The notes under the pieces: model-generated
Databases searched by the model: none
Seen by the model: only the letters and a program-made list of their open reading frames with translations
Told to the model about the DNA's origin: nothing
Assembly: GCA_944381635.1 (NCBI GenBank)
Contig: CALWLY010000001.1
Location: 124,001-188,000, forward strand
Reading direction: 5' to 3'
From: an uncultured Lachnospiraceae bacterium
GTDB taxonomy: Bacteria; Bacillota; Clostridia; Lachnospirales; Lachnospiraceae
DNA length: 64,000 nt
In this document: piece after piece, positions 27,266 to 36,136 of the stretch
How the letters are laid out: every line of letters begins with the position of its first letter
How positions within the stretch are numbered: position 1 is the stretch's first letter
Translations under genes and position numbers: made by a program

Positions 27266-27944
27266 CGGGAAATTTCGGTATGAATTAAAATATGTAATTT
27301 CCGACCTGCAGCTGGTAATGCTGGAGGATAGAATTCGGGGAATTTTAAGAAAAGATCCTCACGTTTCCGAAAAAGGATTCTACACCATAAGAAGTCTTTA
27401 CTTTGATGATTACATGGACAGTGCTTACTGGGAGAAAGAAAATGGTACAGATCCAAGGGAAAAGTTCAGAATACGTTTTTACGACGATAAGCTGGATCCG
27501 GTCAGCCTGGAGGTCAAACGAAAGGTAAGAGGAAAAATTCAGAAAGAGCACTGCAGGATTACAAAAGAGCAGTGTGAAAATATGATAAAAGGAGTCCCCG
27601 CGGGATTCGAAAAAGGACAGAATCTTTTAAATAAATTTTCTTTGCTGCAGATGACTAAGGCTATGAGTCCTAAAATCATTGTGGAGTACGACAGAACGCC
27701 CTACGTAGGAAAGGAAGGAAATGTACGGATAACCTTTGACAAGAATATCCGATCTTCTTCTGCGGTGCAGCGGTTTCTGGAAAAAGATATCCCCATGAGG
27801 CCGATTATGCCGTCCGGCAGGCATCTGATGGAAGTGAAATTCGATGAACTTCTGCCGGATTATGTGTATCGGGCTCTGATGCTTGAAAATATGTCGCAGA
27901 CAGCCTTTTCCAAATATTGTCTGTGCAGAAAATATTGGGGATGA
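27249..27944 (+). CDS. VTC-domain polyphosphate polymerase-like protein
   Basis: 231 residues from ATG 27249 (overlap of 17 bases with the previous stop; upstream ATGs at 27222 and 27234 are alternatives). The VTC tunnel strands are clear: KFRYELKYVIS, YTIRSLYFDD, REKFRIRFYDD and VSLEVKRKVRGKIQKE give the alternating basic residues that grip polyphosphate and ATP, and a late LMEVKFDELLP supplies the metal-binding Glu. In yeast Vtc4 this domain makes polyphosphate from ATP. In Clostridia it travels with DUF4956 and CotH, as here. Confidence 0.85.
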   Translation: MGADGSGKFRYELKYVISDLQLVMLEDRIRGILRKDPHVSEKGFYTIRSLYFDDYMDSAYWEKENGTDPREKFRIRFYDDKLDPVSLEVKRKVRGKIQKEHCRITKEQCENMIKGVPAGFEKGQNLLNKFSLLQMTKAMSPKIIVEYDRTPYVGKEGNVRITFDKNIRSSSAVQRFLEKDIPMRPIMPSGRHLMEVKFDELLPDYVYRALMLENMSQTAFSKYCLCRKYWG

Positions 27945-28017
27945 GCGGGAAAGAAAAAGGACATTGTGATCAGTCAGAAGGAAAGCAGGAATAAGAAAAA
28001 AACAGGGAGGATGCAAA

Positions 28018-28692
28018 ATGGGATTTGCAGATATATTTAAAAAATCATTTCTGGAAGGCTTTTCAGCAGGAGAACTGGGATTCCAGGAAATTCTGGTAGT
28101 TTTATTTATCACCAGCTGTCTGGCGCTGTATATTTATCTTGTCTACCGCGTAGTGACAAAGAGAACGTTTTACTCAAAAAATTTTAATATTGCACTGGCT
28201 ATGCTGGCAGTGATTACAGCGGCAATCATTCTCACCATTCAGTTCAGCATTGTGGTATCCCTCGGTATGGTAGGTGCGCTGTCTATTGTACGTTTCCGTA
28301 CGGCCATCAAAGATCCCATGGATCTGGTGTTCCTTTTCTGGTCGCTGAGTGTGGGAATCATCTGCGGAGCGGGATTAACCGAGATTGCAATTTTAACTTC
28401 TCTGATCGTGACAATCGGCATTTTCCTTCTGGATCGCATGCCGGTTGTAAGAGTGCCTCAGATTCTCATTGTTCAGATGCAGGATGCGGACAAGGAAGAA
28501 GCAGTTCTTGAAATTGTAAAAAAATTCAGCAAATACAACAAAGTAAAAACAAGAAATCTGTCCGGAAAAACTCTGCATATGATTTTTGAAGTACGTCCGG
28601 CAGAAGAAAGCAAAATGGTCAGAGAACTGGGTGAGATTGAAGGAATGACATCGGTTTCCCTGATGGAGCATGACGGAGAAGTGACATTCTGA
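28018..28692 (+). CDS. DUF4956 membrane protein
   Basis: 224 residues with four membrane helices in the first 145 and a soluble C-terminal ferredoxin-like part. The family signature GMVGALSIVRFRTAIKDPMD follows helix 3. A GGGAGG site precedes the ATG. DUF4956 genes are regularly next to VTC-domain genes; a pore or scaffold that lets the VTC protein work at the membrane is a reasonable but untested idea. It ends 31 bases before the YfhO gene. Confidence 0.88.
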   Translation: MGFADIFKKSFLEGFSAGELGFQEILVVLFITSCLALYIYLVYRVVTKRTFYSKNFNIALAMLAVITAAIILTIQFSIVVSLGMVGALSIVRFRTAIKDPMDLVFLFWSLSVGIICGAGLTEIAILTSLIVTIGIFLLDRMPVVRVPQILIVQMQDADKEEAVLEIVKKFSKYNKVKTRNLSGKTLHMIFEVRPAEESKMVRELGEIEGMTSVSLMEHDGEVTF

Positions 28693-28723
28693 CAGAAGAG
28701 AGATTTTGACAGAGGGCAAAACT

Positions 28724-30982
28724 ATGATAAAAAAAGCAGCAGAAAGTAAGTACGGAAAGTATTTTTTCGTATTTGGGATCAATTTTCTGATAGCTTTTAT
28801 AAGCTTTTTTGGAATTTTATATAACGGTGAAGGAATTTTTACCCTGTGCAATGATTTTAATGAACAGCAGATACCGTTTCATATGCTGGCAAATCATTCC
28901 ATAAAAAACGGAAATATATTTTGGAATTGGAACATAGATATTGGCTCCAGTTTTGCAGGTGCCTTGGGATTTTATGTTCTGGGAAGTCCGTTTGCTTGGT
29001 TGTCCTTTCTTTTTCCGGATCGTCTTTATCCGTATGTGACAGGATGGCTGTATATGATGAAATATGCGGTGGCCGGCACGTTGGCATTTCTTTATATCCG
29101 GCGATTTGTAAAGAAAGAACGCTATGCTTTACTTGGGGGAATGCTTTACGCTTTCTCTGGTTTTCAGTGCGTCAATCTGATTTTTCACCATTTCCATGAT
29201 GCAGTCGCTTTTTTTCCATTGCTTCTGATAGGGTATGAGAAACTTGCCAGAGAAGGGAAGAAGGGTGCTTTTGCACTGGGCGTTTTTGTTAATGCATTTG
29301 TCAATTATTATTTCTTTATTCAGGAAGTGATTTTTCTTATTCTCTATTTTTTCTGCAGAGAAGGAGTACATTTATGGAAAAAGAGAAAGCTGATTGGAAA
29401 CTGCCTTCTGGAAGGCATTCTGGGTATGGGAATGGCTGGAGTTTTGCTGATTCCTTCTGTGCTTTTTACACTGCAGAATCCCAGACTTACCAGATATATT
29501 CAGCCGGATCATTGGTTTTATAAGGGAAACAGAGATTATCTGCAGGTAGTGCGCAGCCTTTTTTTTCCCGGAGAATTGATGTGCGCCCAGTCTTGCATCA
29601 AAGAGTATGACTGGACGTCGTGGTCAGCGTATCTTCCTATGGTCAGTTTGATTCTCGTTATCTGTTATATCATAAAAAAGAAAAAGGATTGGCTGTCTGT
29701 TATCATGACTATCTGCCTGGCGGCAACAGGAATTCCGGTCTTAAACAGTGCTTTTGGTATGTTTTCAGATACCAACTACCATAGATGGCTTTTTATGCTG
29801 ATTTTATTGATGAGCCTTGCTTCAGCGGTGGTGTTGGAAGAAAGAAAAGGTTATTTTATAAAGTCAGTGAGCGGCATCGTTGCGTTATTTACAATTTTTC
29901 TCACACTGTTTGCTTTCTGGTGGTCAGAAAACAGGTATCCGTTGATCAACGAGCAGGATGTATTTTTATTGTGGTCTGTTATTGGGATAGCTGGAGCTGT
30001 GATAACCTTTGCAATAGCCGCTTTTGCGCGAAAGGAAAAATGGTTTTCAGGTATGATACTTGCAGGCGTTGCTGTTTTTTCCGTTTTGACTACCGGGGCA
30101 ACGGCGCAGCTGTATCAGGGACAATCCGGTCAAAGTTCAGAAGAGTATTATAATCGGATGATGGCGTTTCAGGACTTGCAACTTCCGAAGGAAGAATATC
30201 GCCTGGACAGCAATGACAATACGATTATAATGACAGCGCCTGTTTCGGGTACGGGTTCTTTCACTTCCATGGTGAATGGTTCCATTTATGAATTTTACGA
30301 AGCTCTCGGAACGGAAAGAGCAGTTTTCTCTCCGGATAAACCGGAAGGGATAAAGGAACTTCTGGGGGGAAAATATTATATAAAAGGGGAAAAGCAGGAA
30401 GGAAAGAAAGCGATTCAGATCCTAAAAGGAACAGATAGCATATACTATCTTTATGAAAAAGAAGCGCTTCCCATTGTAAGTACCCGTTCAAAATATATGA
30501 CGAAAAGTGAATTTGACAGACTGCCGTCTGAACTTAGGGCTGCGGCAATGATAAAATGTCTCATAGTTCCGGATGACATGGAAAAAGAGGCGGCAAAGAG
30601 TCTGGAAAAATATAATGCGGAAACAGATGGAGAGCTTTCCGTGGAGAAAATATCGGATTACATAAAAGAACAGCTGCAGGTAATCCCGGAAAAATTTGAG
30701 AAGGATACCACAGGATTTCAAACTGAATTACAGATGGAGAAGCGAGGGTGGGCCTTTTTTACAGTGCCTTATGATAAAGGGTTTAAGGCATATGTAAACG
30801 GAAACGACACCAAAATATTGAAATCAAATGGACTGATGGCTTTGCCGCTCGAAGCAGGAAAAAACGAAATTGAATTTGTTTATACCAATTGGGACTTGCT
30901 GATTGGTGTGGTTATTTCTATAGTTTCGTGGGGATGCTGGGCAGGCTACAGATATGTCAATCGGAAAAAAGTAAAGAGTTGA
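28724..30982 (+). CDS. YfhO-family membrane protein (GT-C-like)
   Basis: 752 residues from ATG 28724, with AGAGGG seven bases upstream (an in-frame TTG at 28706 is less likely). About 13 helices occupy residues 1-445. The first outer loop CNDFNEQQIPFH and the block WNIDIGSSFAGALGFY are YfhO signatures; a beta-rich extracellular domain and a last helix close the protein. B. subtilis YfhO adds sugar to lipoteichoic acid using a lipid-linked donor, and CsbB-type GT2 enzymes supply that donor; the GT2 at 21398 could play that part here. Confidence 0.86.
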   Translation: MIKKAAESKYGKYFFVFGINFLIAFISFFGILYNGEGIFTLCNDFNEQQIPFHMLANHSIKNGNIFWNWNIDIGSSFAGALGFYVLGSPFAWLSFLFPDRLYPYVTGWLYMMKYAVAGTLAFLYIRRFVKKERYALLGGMLYAFSGFQCVNLIFHHFHDAVAFFPLLLIGYEKLAREGKKGAFALGVFVNAFVNYYFFIQEVIFLILYFFCREGVHLWKKRKLIGNCLLEGILGMGMAGVLLIPSVLFTLQNPRLTRYIQPDHWFYKGNRDYLQVVRSLFFPGELMCAQSCIKEYDWTSWSAYLPMVSLILVICYIIKKKKDWLSVIMTICLAATGIPVLNSAFGMFSDTNYHRWLFMLILLMSLASAVVLEERKGYFIKSVSGIVALFTIFLTLFAFWWSENRYPLINEQDVFLLWSVIGIAGAVITFAIAAFARKEKWFSGMILAGVAVFSVLTTGATAQLYQGQSGQSSEEYYNRMMAFQDLQLPKEEYRLDSNDNTIIMTAPVSGTGSFTSMVNGSIYEFYEALGTERAVFSPDKPEGIKELLGGKYYIKGEKQEGKKAIQILKGTDSIYYLYEKEALPIVSTRSKYMTKSEFDRLPSELRAAAMIKCLIVPDDMEKEAAKSLEKYNAETDGELSVEKISDYIKEQLQVIPEKFEKDTTGFQTELQMEKRGWAFFTVPYDKGFKAYVNGNDTKILKSNGLMALPLEAGKNEIEFVYTNWDLLIGVVISIVSWGCWAGYRYVNRKKVKS

Positions 30983-31005
30983 AAACGGAAAGGAAGAGTG
31001 AACTG

Positions 31006-32346
31006 GTGAAAACACAGCAAAAAAAATGGATATTAGGACTGCTTGTACTGTTGTCTTTTTTAGCCATTCTTTTTTATAATTTTCTGACGCCGTATATGAC
31101 AGATGATATGAGCTACGGCGCAGAAGTTGCAAAAGCGGCAGGAATTTTTGATTTGCTCCGGCAGGAGTATGAACAGTACTTGACCTGGAACGGACGAAGT
31201 GTGGTACATATGATACTCAGACTGTTCTTAAGCGGAGATAAATGGATTTTTAATGTGTTTAACAGTGTGGTTTTCATCGGTCTTGGATTTCTGATTTATG
31301 TGAATGCAGCAGGACGAAAGAAACCGGATATTGCTCTTTATGTCTTTATTCAGCTGCTGCTGTGGGTATTTGCCGTAGATTTTTCACAGACTGTATTGTG
31401 GGAAACCGGAGCGTGCAATTATCTGTGGGGGGCCTTTATTATTATGAGTTTTCTCACCATGTTCCGTTACATGGCAGAACATGAAGATAAGCTGAAGCGA
31501 AGATGGCTGTGGGTGATTGGGATTTTTTTCCTGGGTATTCTTGGGGGCTGGTGCAACGAGAACACCTCAGGCGGCGGTATTCTGCTGGTACTCATCCTGT
31601 TTATTGTCGTGTGGAAAGTGAAAAAGAAAATTCCCATGCTGCTTCTCCCGGGGGTGATCGGGAGCCTGCTTGGTTTCGGAATGATGATCATGGCGCCGGG
31701 CAATGCTATACGAAGTGCCGCACAGGAAGAAAACTATACAGGCCTTCTTGCCATTGCATCCAGAACATTAAAATGTACTCTGACTGTGGGAGAACTGTTT
31801 TTCTGGCCGCTTGTGATTGGAATCGTGTTTGCTTTTCTTATTTGGTTCCAGACGAAACAGTGGAAAAAACTGATTCCCATGGGTGTATGGGCTTTTGCTT
31901 TTCTGGCAACCTGTTATGCGCTGATATTGACTCCTGAGCCTATGTCAAGGGCTTATTTTGGAGCGGGAATCTTTTTGTTTGTAGCTCTTTGCAAGGGATT
32001 TACACAGATTAAAGAAGAGGAAACATGGGTAAAAACCTTGAAATATTCACTTCTCACAGCCAGTGTGCTGGCGTTCTTTTTTGTGTATGTGGAGGCCGGT
32101 GCGGACCTGGCAAGAATCATGCGGGAAGAGAACGAGAGAGTAGAATATCTGATACAGAAAAAAGAAGAAGGACAGACAGCGGTAACGATCCCTATGTATC
32201 GTCCTCAGTTTGAGAATAAATATACGAATGCATATGAGTCTGATATCAGTGAAGACAGCGGAAACTGGATCAATCGCTCCTATGCGGAATATTACGGACT
32301 GGATGAAGTGAGCGGAGTGCCAAGAGAAGACTGGACGGAATATTAA
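31006..32346 (+). CDS. DUF6056-like polytopic membrane protein, copy 2
   Basis: 446 residues from GTG 31006, with AGGAAGAG upstream; longer starts would run into the YfhO gene. About ten helices. The family acid pair is in YMTDDMSYGAE, and LTWNGRSVVHMILRLFL and WETGACNYLWGAF follow in DUF6056 order. The extracellular C-terminus ends YYGLDEVSGVPREDW, like the end of copy 3. Last gene of its operon; a strong terminator lies 34 bases downstream. Function inferred only as for copy 1. Confidence 0.72.
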   Translation: MKTQQKKWILGLLVLLSFLAILFYNFLTPYMTDDMSYGAEVAKAAGIFDLLRQEYEQYLTWNGRSVVHMILRLFLSGDKWIFNVFNSVVFIGLGFLIYVNAAGRKKPDIALYVFIQLLLWVFAVDFSQTVLWETGACNYLWGAFIIMSFLTMFRYMAEHEDKLKRRWLWVIGIFFLGILGGWCNENTSGGGILLVLILFIVVWKVKKKIPMLLLPGVIGSLLGFGMMIMAPGNAIRSAAQEENYTGLLAIASRTLKCTLTVGELFFWPLVIGIVFAFLIWFQTKQWKKLIPMGVWAFAFLATCYALILTPEPMSRAYFGAGIFLFVALCKGFTQIKEEETWVKTLKYSLLTASVLAFFFVYVEAGADLARIMREENERVEYLIQKKEEGQTAVTIPMYRPQFENKYTNAYESDISEDSGNWINRSYAEYYGLDEVSGVPREDWTEY

Positions 32347-32380
32347 AGAAAAAATGAAGTTGACACTATGAAACAGTGAT

Positions 32381-32417
32381 AAGGGGCGGGCTTTCACAGG
32401 AATGGCCGCCCCTTTTT
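32381..32417 (+). terminator. rho-independent terminator after the 21398-32346 operon
   Basis: 9-bp GC-rich stem AAGGGGCGG / CCGCCCCTT (32381-32389 with 32406-32414), 16-base loop, T-tract directly after. Confidence 0.85.
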
Positions 32418-32418
32418 C

Positions 32419-32447
32419 TTGCACCCATTCTCTATCTATGCTACAAT
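32419..32447 (+). promoter_or_regulatory. candidate promoter for the fkbH-ACP-MBOAT operon
   Basis: -35 TTGCAC (32419-32424), 17-bp spacer, -10 TACAAT (32442-32447), placed directly after the previous terminator. The leader to the ATG at 32552 is about 100 bases and shows no clear riboswitch. Confidence 0.55.
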
Positions 32448-32551
32448 AAAAAACAAGTATGGGCTGCTTTCGATGAGACCAGCCCAGGCATAAAAGAAGC
32501 GAATTTGCGGCTGTTTTGCAAAAGGCAGGCAGTACAGAAATGAGGTGAAGT

Positions 32552-34336
32552 ATGCGAAAGGAGCTGGAATATCCTTTTGACGGAGAATATATCCTGAAAA
32601 AGGCCAAGAGTCTTCGCAGGAAGCTGCTGGAGGACGGCAGCGTACGGCTGAAAAAGAAAATAGCGGTGCTTGGCGGAAGCACTACCCACGATATTATTAA
32701 GATTCTGGATCTGTTTTTGCTGAACCAGGGAATAGAGGCAAGCTTTTACGAATCGGAATTTGGGCAGTTCTGGGAGGATGCTGTATTTGGAAATGAAGAG
32801 CTGAATGCGTTCAAACCGGATCTGGTTTTTATTCATACAGGAATCCGCAACATCAGACAGTTTCCGGTGCTGGGAGAATCTTCCCGGCAGGTGGAGGAGC
32901 TTCTGGAAAATCAATATCAGTATTTTGTGACGGCCTGGGAAAAGATTACAGAGCATTTTTCCTGTCCCATCATACAGAATAATTTTGAATATCCTTTTTA
33001 CCGGCTTTTGGGAAATCAGGACTGTGCGGATATTCACGGACGTACCTCTTTTGTCACAAGGCTTAACGAGAAATTTTACGGCTACGCAAGAGAGCACGAC
33101 AATTTTTATATCAATGACATCAATTATCAGGCGGCGGCTTTTGGACTGGATGCCTGGTCTGATCCTTTTTACTGGCATATGTACAAATACACTCTCTGCC
33201 TTCCGGCAATCCCCTGGCTGGCGCATAACGTGGCCAACATTATAAAATCAATCTACGGGAAAAATAAGAAATCTCTGGTGCTGGATTTGGACAATACGCT
33301 CTGGGGCGGTATTGTGGGAGATGACGGAGTGGAAAATCTGGAAATCGGACCGGAGACTTCCATGGGGCAGGTTTTTGCAGAGTTTCAGGGATATGTGAAA
33401 TCTCTGAAAGATCTGGGCGTTATGTTAAATGTAGCGTCCAAGAACGAAGAGGAAAATGCCATTGCCGGTCTGAACCATCCCGATGGAATTTTAAGACCGG
33501 AGGATTTTATTCTGATAAAGGCAAACTGGGAGCCTAAGAGCAGAAATATTCTGCAGATAGCTTCTCAGATGAATATTTTGCCTGACAGCCTTGTATTTGC
33601 AGATGACAATCCGGCAGAACGGGAAATTGTCAAGCAGCAGGCGGAAGGAGTTACGGTTCCGGAAATCGGGAAACCGGAACAGTATATCCGTATTCTGGAT
33701 CATGGCGGCTATTTTGAGATGACAAATTATTCCGAGGATGACAGAAAAAGAAATGAAATGTATAAGGCCAATATTCAAAGAGAAGCCCAGCAGGCATCTT
33801 TTGCAGATTATCACGAATATCTGTTGTCCCTGCAGATGAAAGGAATCATAAAGCCTTTTGAACCTATGTACATGGCGCGGATTGCACAGCTTACCAATAA
33901 GAGCAATCAGTTTAACCTGACTACAAAGCGTTTCACTCAGGCGCAGATTGAACAGACTGCAGCAGACGAAAATTTCCTGACGCTGTATGGTAAGCTGGAG
34001 GACAAGTTCGGGGATAACGGCGTCGTATCGGTTGTGATCGGACGGCAGGAAAAAAACAGACTGCATCTGGAACTTTGGCTGATGAGCTGCCGGGTATTAA
34101 AAAGAGACATGGAGTTTGCCATGATGGACACAGTGATAGCGCACTGTAAAAAAAGAGGAATCGAGGAAGTTATCGGTTACTATTATCCCACAGCGAAAAA
34201 TGCAATGGTCAAAGATTTCTACGCTCTTCTGGGATTTGAAAAGACCGAAGAGAAAGAAGACGGAAGCACTGTATGGAAATTTGTGATTCCGGAAAATTAT
34301 GAAAATAAAAATAAAGCGATAAAGGTGGAAATGTAA
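32552..34336 (+). CDS. FkbH-like HAD-IIIC protein (acyl-ACP loading)
   Basis: 594 residues in three parts: an SGNH-like N-terminal domain (about 1-225), a HAD domain with the DLDNTLWGG nucleophile loop (Asp245, Asp247) and FADDNPAER, and a GNAT-like C-terminal domain (about 420-594). This is the FkbH/OzmB layout; known members take D-1,3-bisphosphoglycerate, remove phosphate and load a glyceryl group on an acyl carrier protein. The ACP gene begins at the very next base, and an MBOAT follows. First gene of the operon. Confidence 0.88.
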   Translation: MRKELEYPFDGEYILKKAKSLRRKLLEDGSVRLKKKIAVLGGSTTHDIIKILDLFLLNQGIEASFYESEFGQFWEDAVFGNEELNAFKPDLVFIHTGIRNIRQFPVLGESSRQVEELLENQYQYFVTAWEKITEHFSCPIIQNNFEYPFYRLLGNQDCADIHGRTSFVTRLNEKFYGYAREHDNFYINDINYQAAAFGLDAWSDPFYWHMYKYTLCLPAIPWLAHNVANIIKSIYGKNKKSLVLDLDNTLWGGIVGDDGVENLEIGPETSMGQVFAEFQGYVKSLKDLGVMLNVASKNEEENAIAGLNHPDGILRPEDFILIKANWEPKSRNILQIASQMNILPDSLVFADDNPAEREIVKQQAEGVTVPEIGKPEQYIRILDHGGYFEMTNYSEDDRKRNEMYKANIQREAQQASFADYHEYLLSLQMKGIIKPFEPMYMARIAQLTNKSNQFNLTTKRFTQAQIEQTAADENFLTLYGKLEDKFGDNGVVSVVIGRQEKNRLHLELWLMSCRVLKRDMEFAMMDTVIAHCKKRGIEEVIGYYYPTAKNAMVKDFYALLGFEKTEEKEDGSTVWKFVIPENYENKNKAIKVEM

Positions 34337-34585
34337 ATGAGCAAAGAAGAAGTATTTGAAAGATTAAACGAAGTGTTCCGCGATGTATTTGATGATGAAA
34401 GCATTGTGGTAAATGAAACGACAACATCTGCGGATATTGAGGACTGGGATTCTCTGGAGCACATCAACCTTCTGGCAGCGGTAGAGCAGGAATTCGGGAT
34501 GAAGTTCAGCATGGGACAGGTTGTGACTATGAAGAACGTAGGCGAGATGGCAGATATCATTTTAAGCCAGACAAAAGAGGGTTAA
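34337..34585 (+). CDS. acyl carrier protein
   Basis: 82 residues, acidic, four-helix ACP. The phosphopantetheine serine is Ser39 in DIEDWDSLEHINL. It begins on the base after the fkbH stop and its own AAAGGTGG site lies inside that gene, so the two are translated together. It probably carries the acyl group made by the FkbH-like protein to the membrane O-acyltransferase that follows, like DltC in the D-alanine system. It is not in a fatty-acid gene context. Confidence 0.92.
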   Translation: MSKEEVFERLNEVFRDVFDDESIVVNETTTSADIEDWDSLEHINLLAAVEQEFGMKFSMGQVVTMKNVGEMADIILSQTKEG

Positions 34586-34591
34586 AAAAGA

Positions 34592-36118
34592 ATGGCACTG
34601 ACATCCTTCTATTTCCTCTGCTTCTTTGCCCTGGTGCTGTTTCTTTATTATGTACTTCCGGGCAAAGTGCAGTGGATCGTCTTATTGACAGCCAGTATTG
34701 TTTATTATCTGACAAGCGGCAATCCCATTCTGATCGTGTATCCCGTGGCCGCATCTCTGATCTGTTATGCGGGAATCCGTCTGATCTGTGCAAGTCAGGA
34801 CAGAAAAAAACGCAGGAGAGTTCTTCTGGCGGTGATTCTGTGCAATGTGGCCGTTTTATTTCTGTTAAAGTATATCAACTTCGGCATCAACACGGTCAAT
34901 GGAATTGCAGGACTGTTTGGGCAGGAAGAAGTTTTTTCCCTGTCTCAATGGCTGATTCCGCTGGGAATTTCCTATTACACCCTGTCTCTTATCGGGTATG
35001 TGGTAGATATTTACAATGAAATTGCCCCTGCGCAGAAAAATTTTGCAAAGCTGGCTCTTTACGGTATGTATTTTCCGGTTATGACTTCCGGCCCCATTAT
35101 TCGCTATAGAGAGGAGGGGGAACAGTTTTTTAAACCTCATAAGTTTGACTATGTGCAGGTGACAAGAGGTCTTCAGCGCATGCTCTGGGGATTTTTTCAG
35201 AAACTGGTAATCTCTGAGCGCATGGCAAAGATTGTCAGCACAGTATATGGAGATTATACTTCTTATCCGGGCGCTTATATCTGGCTTGCCACCGTGTGCT
35301 TTGCTTTTCAGCTGTACACCGACTTTAACGGCTGTATGGATATTGTGCTCGGTATTTCCGAGACTTTCGGTCTGAAACTGCCGGAAAACTTCCAGACTCC
35401 GTTTTTTTCCAAAAACATTTCGGAGTATTGGAGAAGATGGCATATTACTCTTGGCGTGTGGATGAAAGAGTATATTTTTTATCCGCTTTTGCGTTCTCAG
35501 GCATTTACCAGACTGGGGAAAAAGAATAAAGAGAGATTCGGAAAAAAGAGAGGGAAACAGTTTACCACGTTTGCCGCGATGTTTGTTTTATGGTTTACCG
35601 TAGGTATATGGCATGGCGGAGACTGGAAATATGTCATAGGTTCCGGACTTCTTCACTGGTTTTATATTGTCTGCGGAGAACTGCTGCAGCCATGGTTTGA
35701 TAAGGGAATGAAAGCATGCCATATCAATCCGAAGGCAAAATGGGTAGATGTGTTTCGCATCCTCAGAACTTTCTTTTTGGTAAATATCGGTTTTGTGTTT
35801 TTCCGTGCAGATTCTGTGAAAGATGCGGTAAAAATGCTGGTTTCGGCGGTGAGTGTGTTCAACCCGCAGGTACTCTTCCAGGCATCTTTATTTACGCTGG
35901 GGCTTGACTGGATTGAATTTACCATTGCGGTGGTGTCTTTGCTTATGCTTCTGGCAGTATCGCTGTACAGACAGAAGGGAAGTGTACGGGAAAAAATCGC
36001 TTCCTGGCCGATTGTGTGCCGTTACCTGTTTTGGTATGCTTTAGTATTTTATATTATCCTTTTGGGAAACTACGGACCGGATTACAGTGCGGCCGAATTT
36101 ATTTATCAGGGATTTTAA
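34592..36118 (+). CDS. MBOAT O-acyltransferase, copy 2 (DltB-like role with ACP)
   Basis: 508 residues, about 11 helices. MBOAT blocks are present (IPLGISYYTLSLIGY, EYWRRWHITLGVWMKEYIFYPL) with the catalytic His341 in VGIWHGGDWKYV. This copy differs from the other three in the window: GGD replaces GAG/GAN after the His, NGCMDIVLG replaces the usual GYSDIAIG, and LLHWFY replaces LLHG. It begins six bases after the ACP gene, so a special acyl donor (ACP-bound) is likely. Ends FIYQGF. Confidence 0.88.
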   Translation: MALTSFYFLCFFALVLFLYYVLPGKVQWIVLLTASIVYYLTSGNPILIVYPVAASLICYAGIRLICASQDRKKRRRVLLAVILCNVAVLFLLKYINFGINTVNGIAGLFGQEEVFSLSQWLIPLGISYYTLSLIGYVVDIYNEIAPAQKNFAKLALYGMYFPVMTSGPIIRYREEGEQFFKPHKFDYVQVTRGLQRMLWGFFQKLVISERMAKIVSTVYGDYTSYPGAYIWLATVCFAFQLYTDFNGCMDIVLGISETFGLKLPENFQTPFFSKNISEYWRRWHITLGVWMKEYIFYPLLRSQAFTRLGKKNKERFGKKRGKQFTTFAAMFVLWFTVGIWHGGDWKYVIGSGLLHWFYIVCGELLQPWFDKGMKACHINPKAKWVDVFRILRTFFLVNIGFVFFRADSVKDAVKMLVSAVSVFNPQVLFQASLFTLGLDWIEFTIAVVSLLMLLAVSLYRQKGSVREKIASWPIVCRYLFWYALVFYIILLGNYGPDYSAAEFIYQGF

Positions 36119-36136
36119 AACCCCGGAAAGAGGTAG

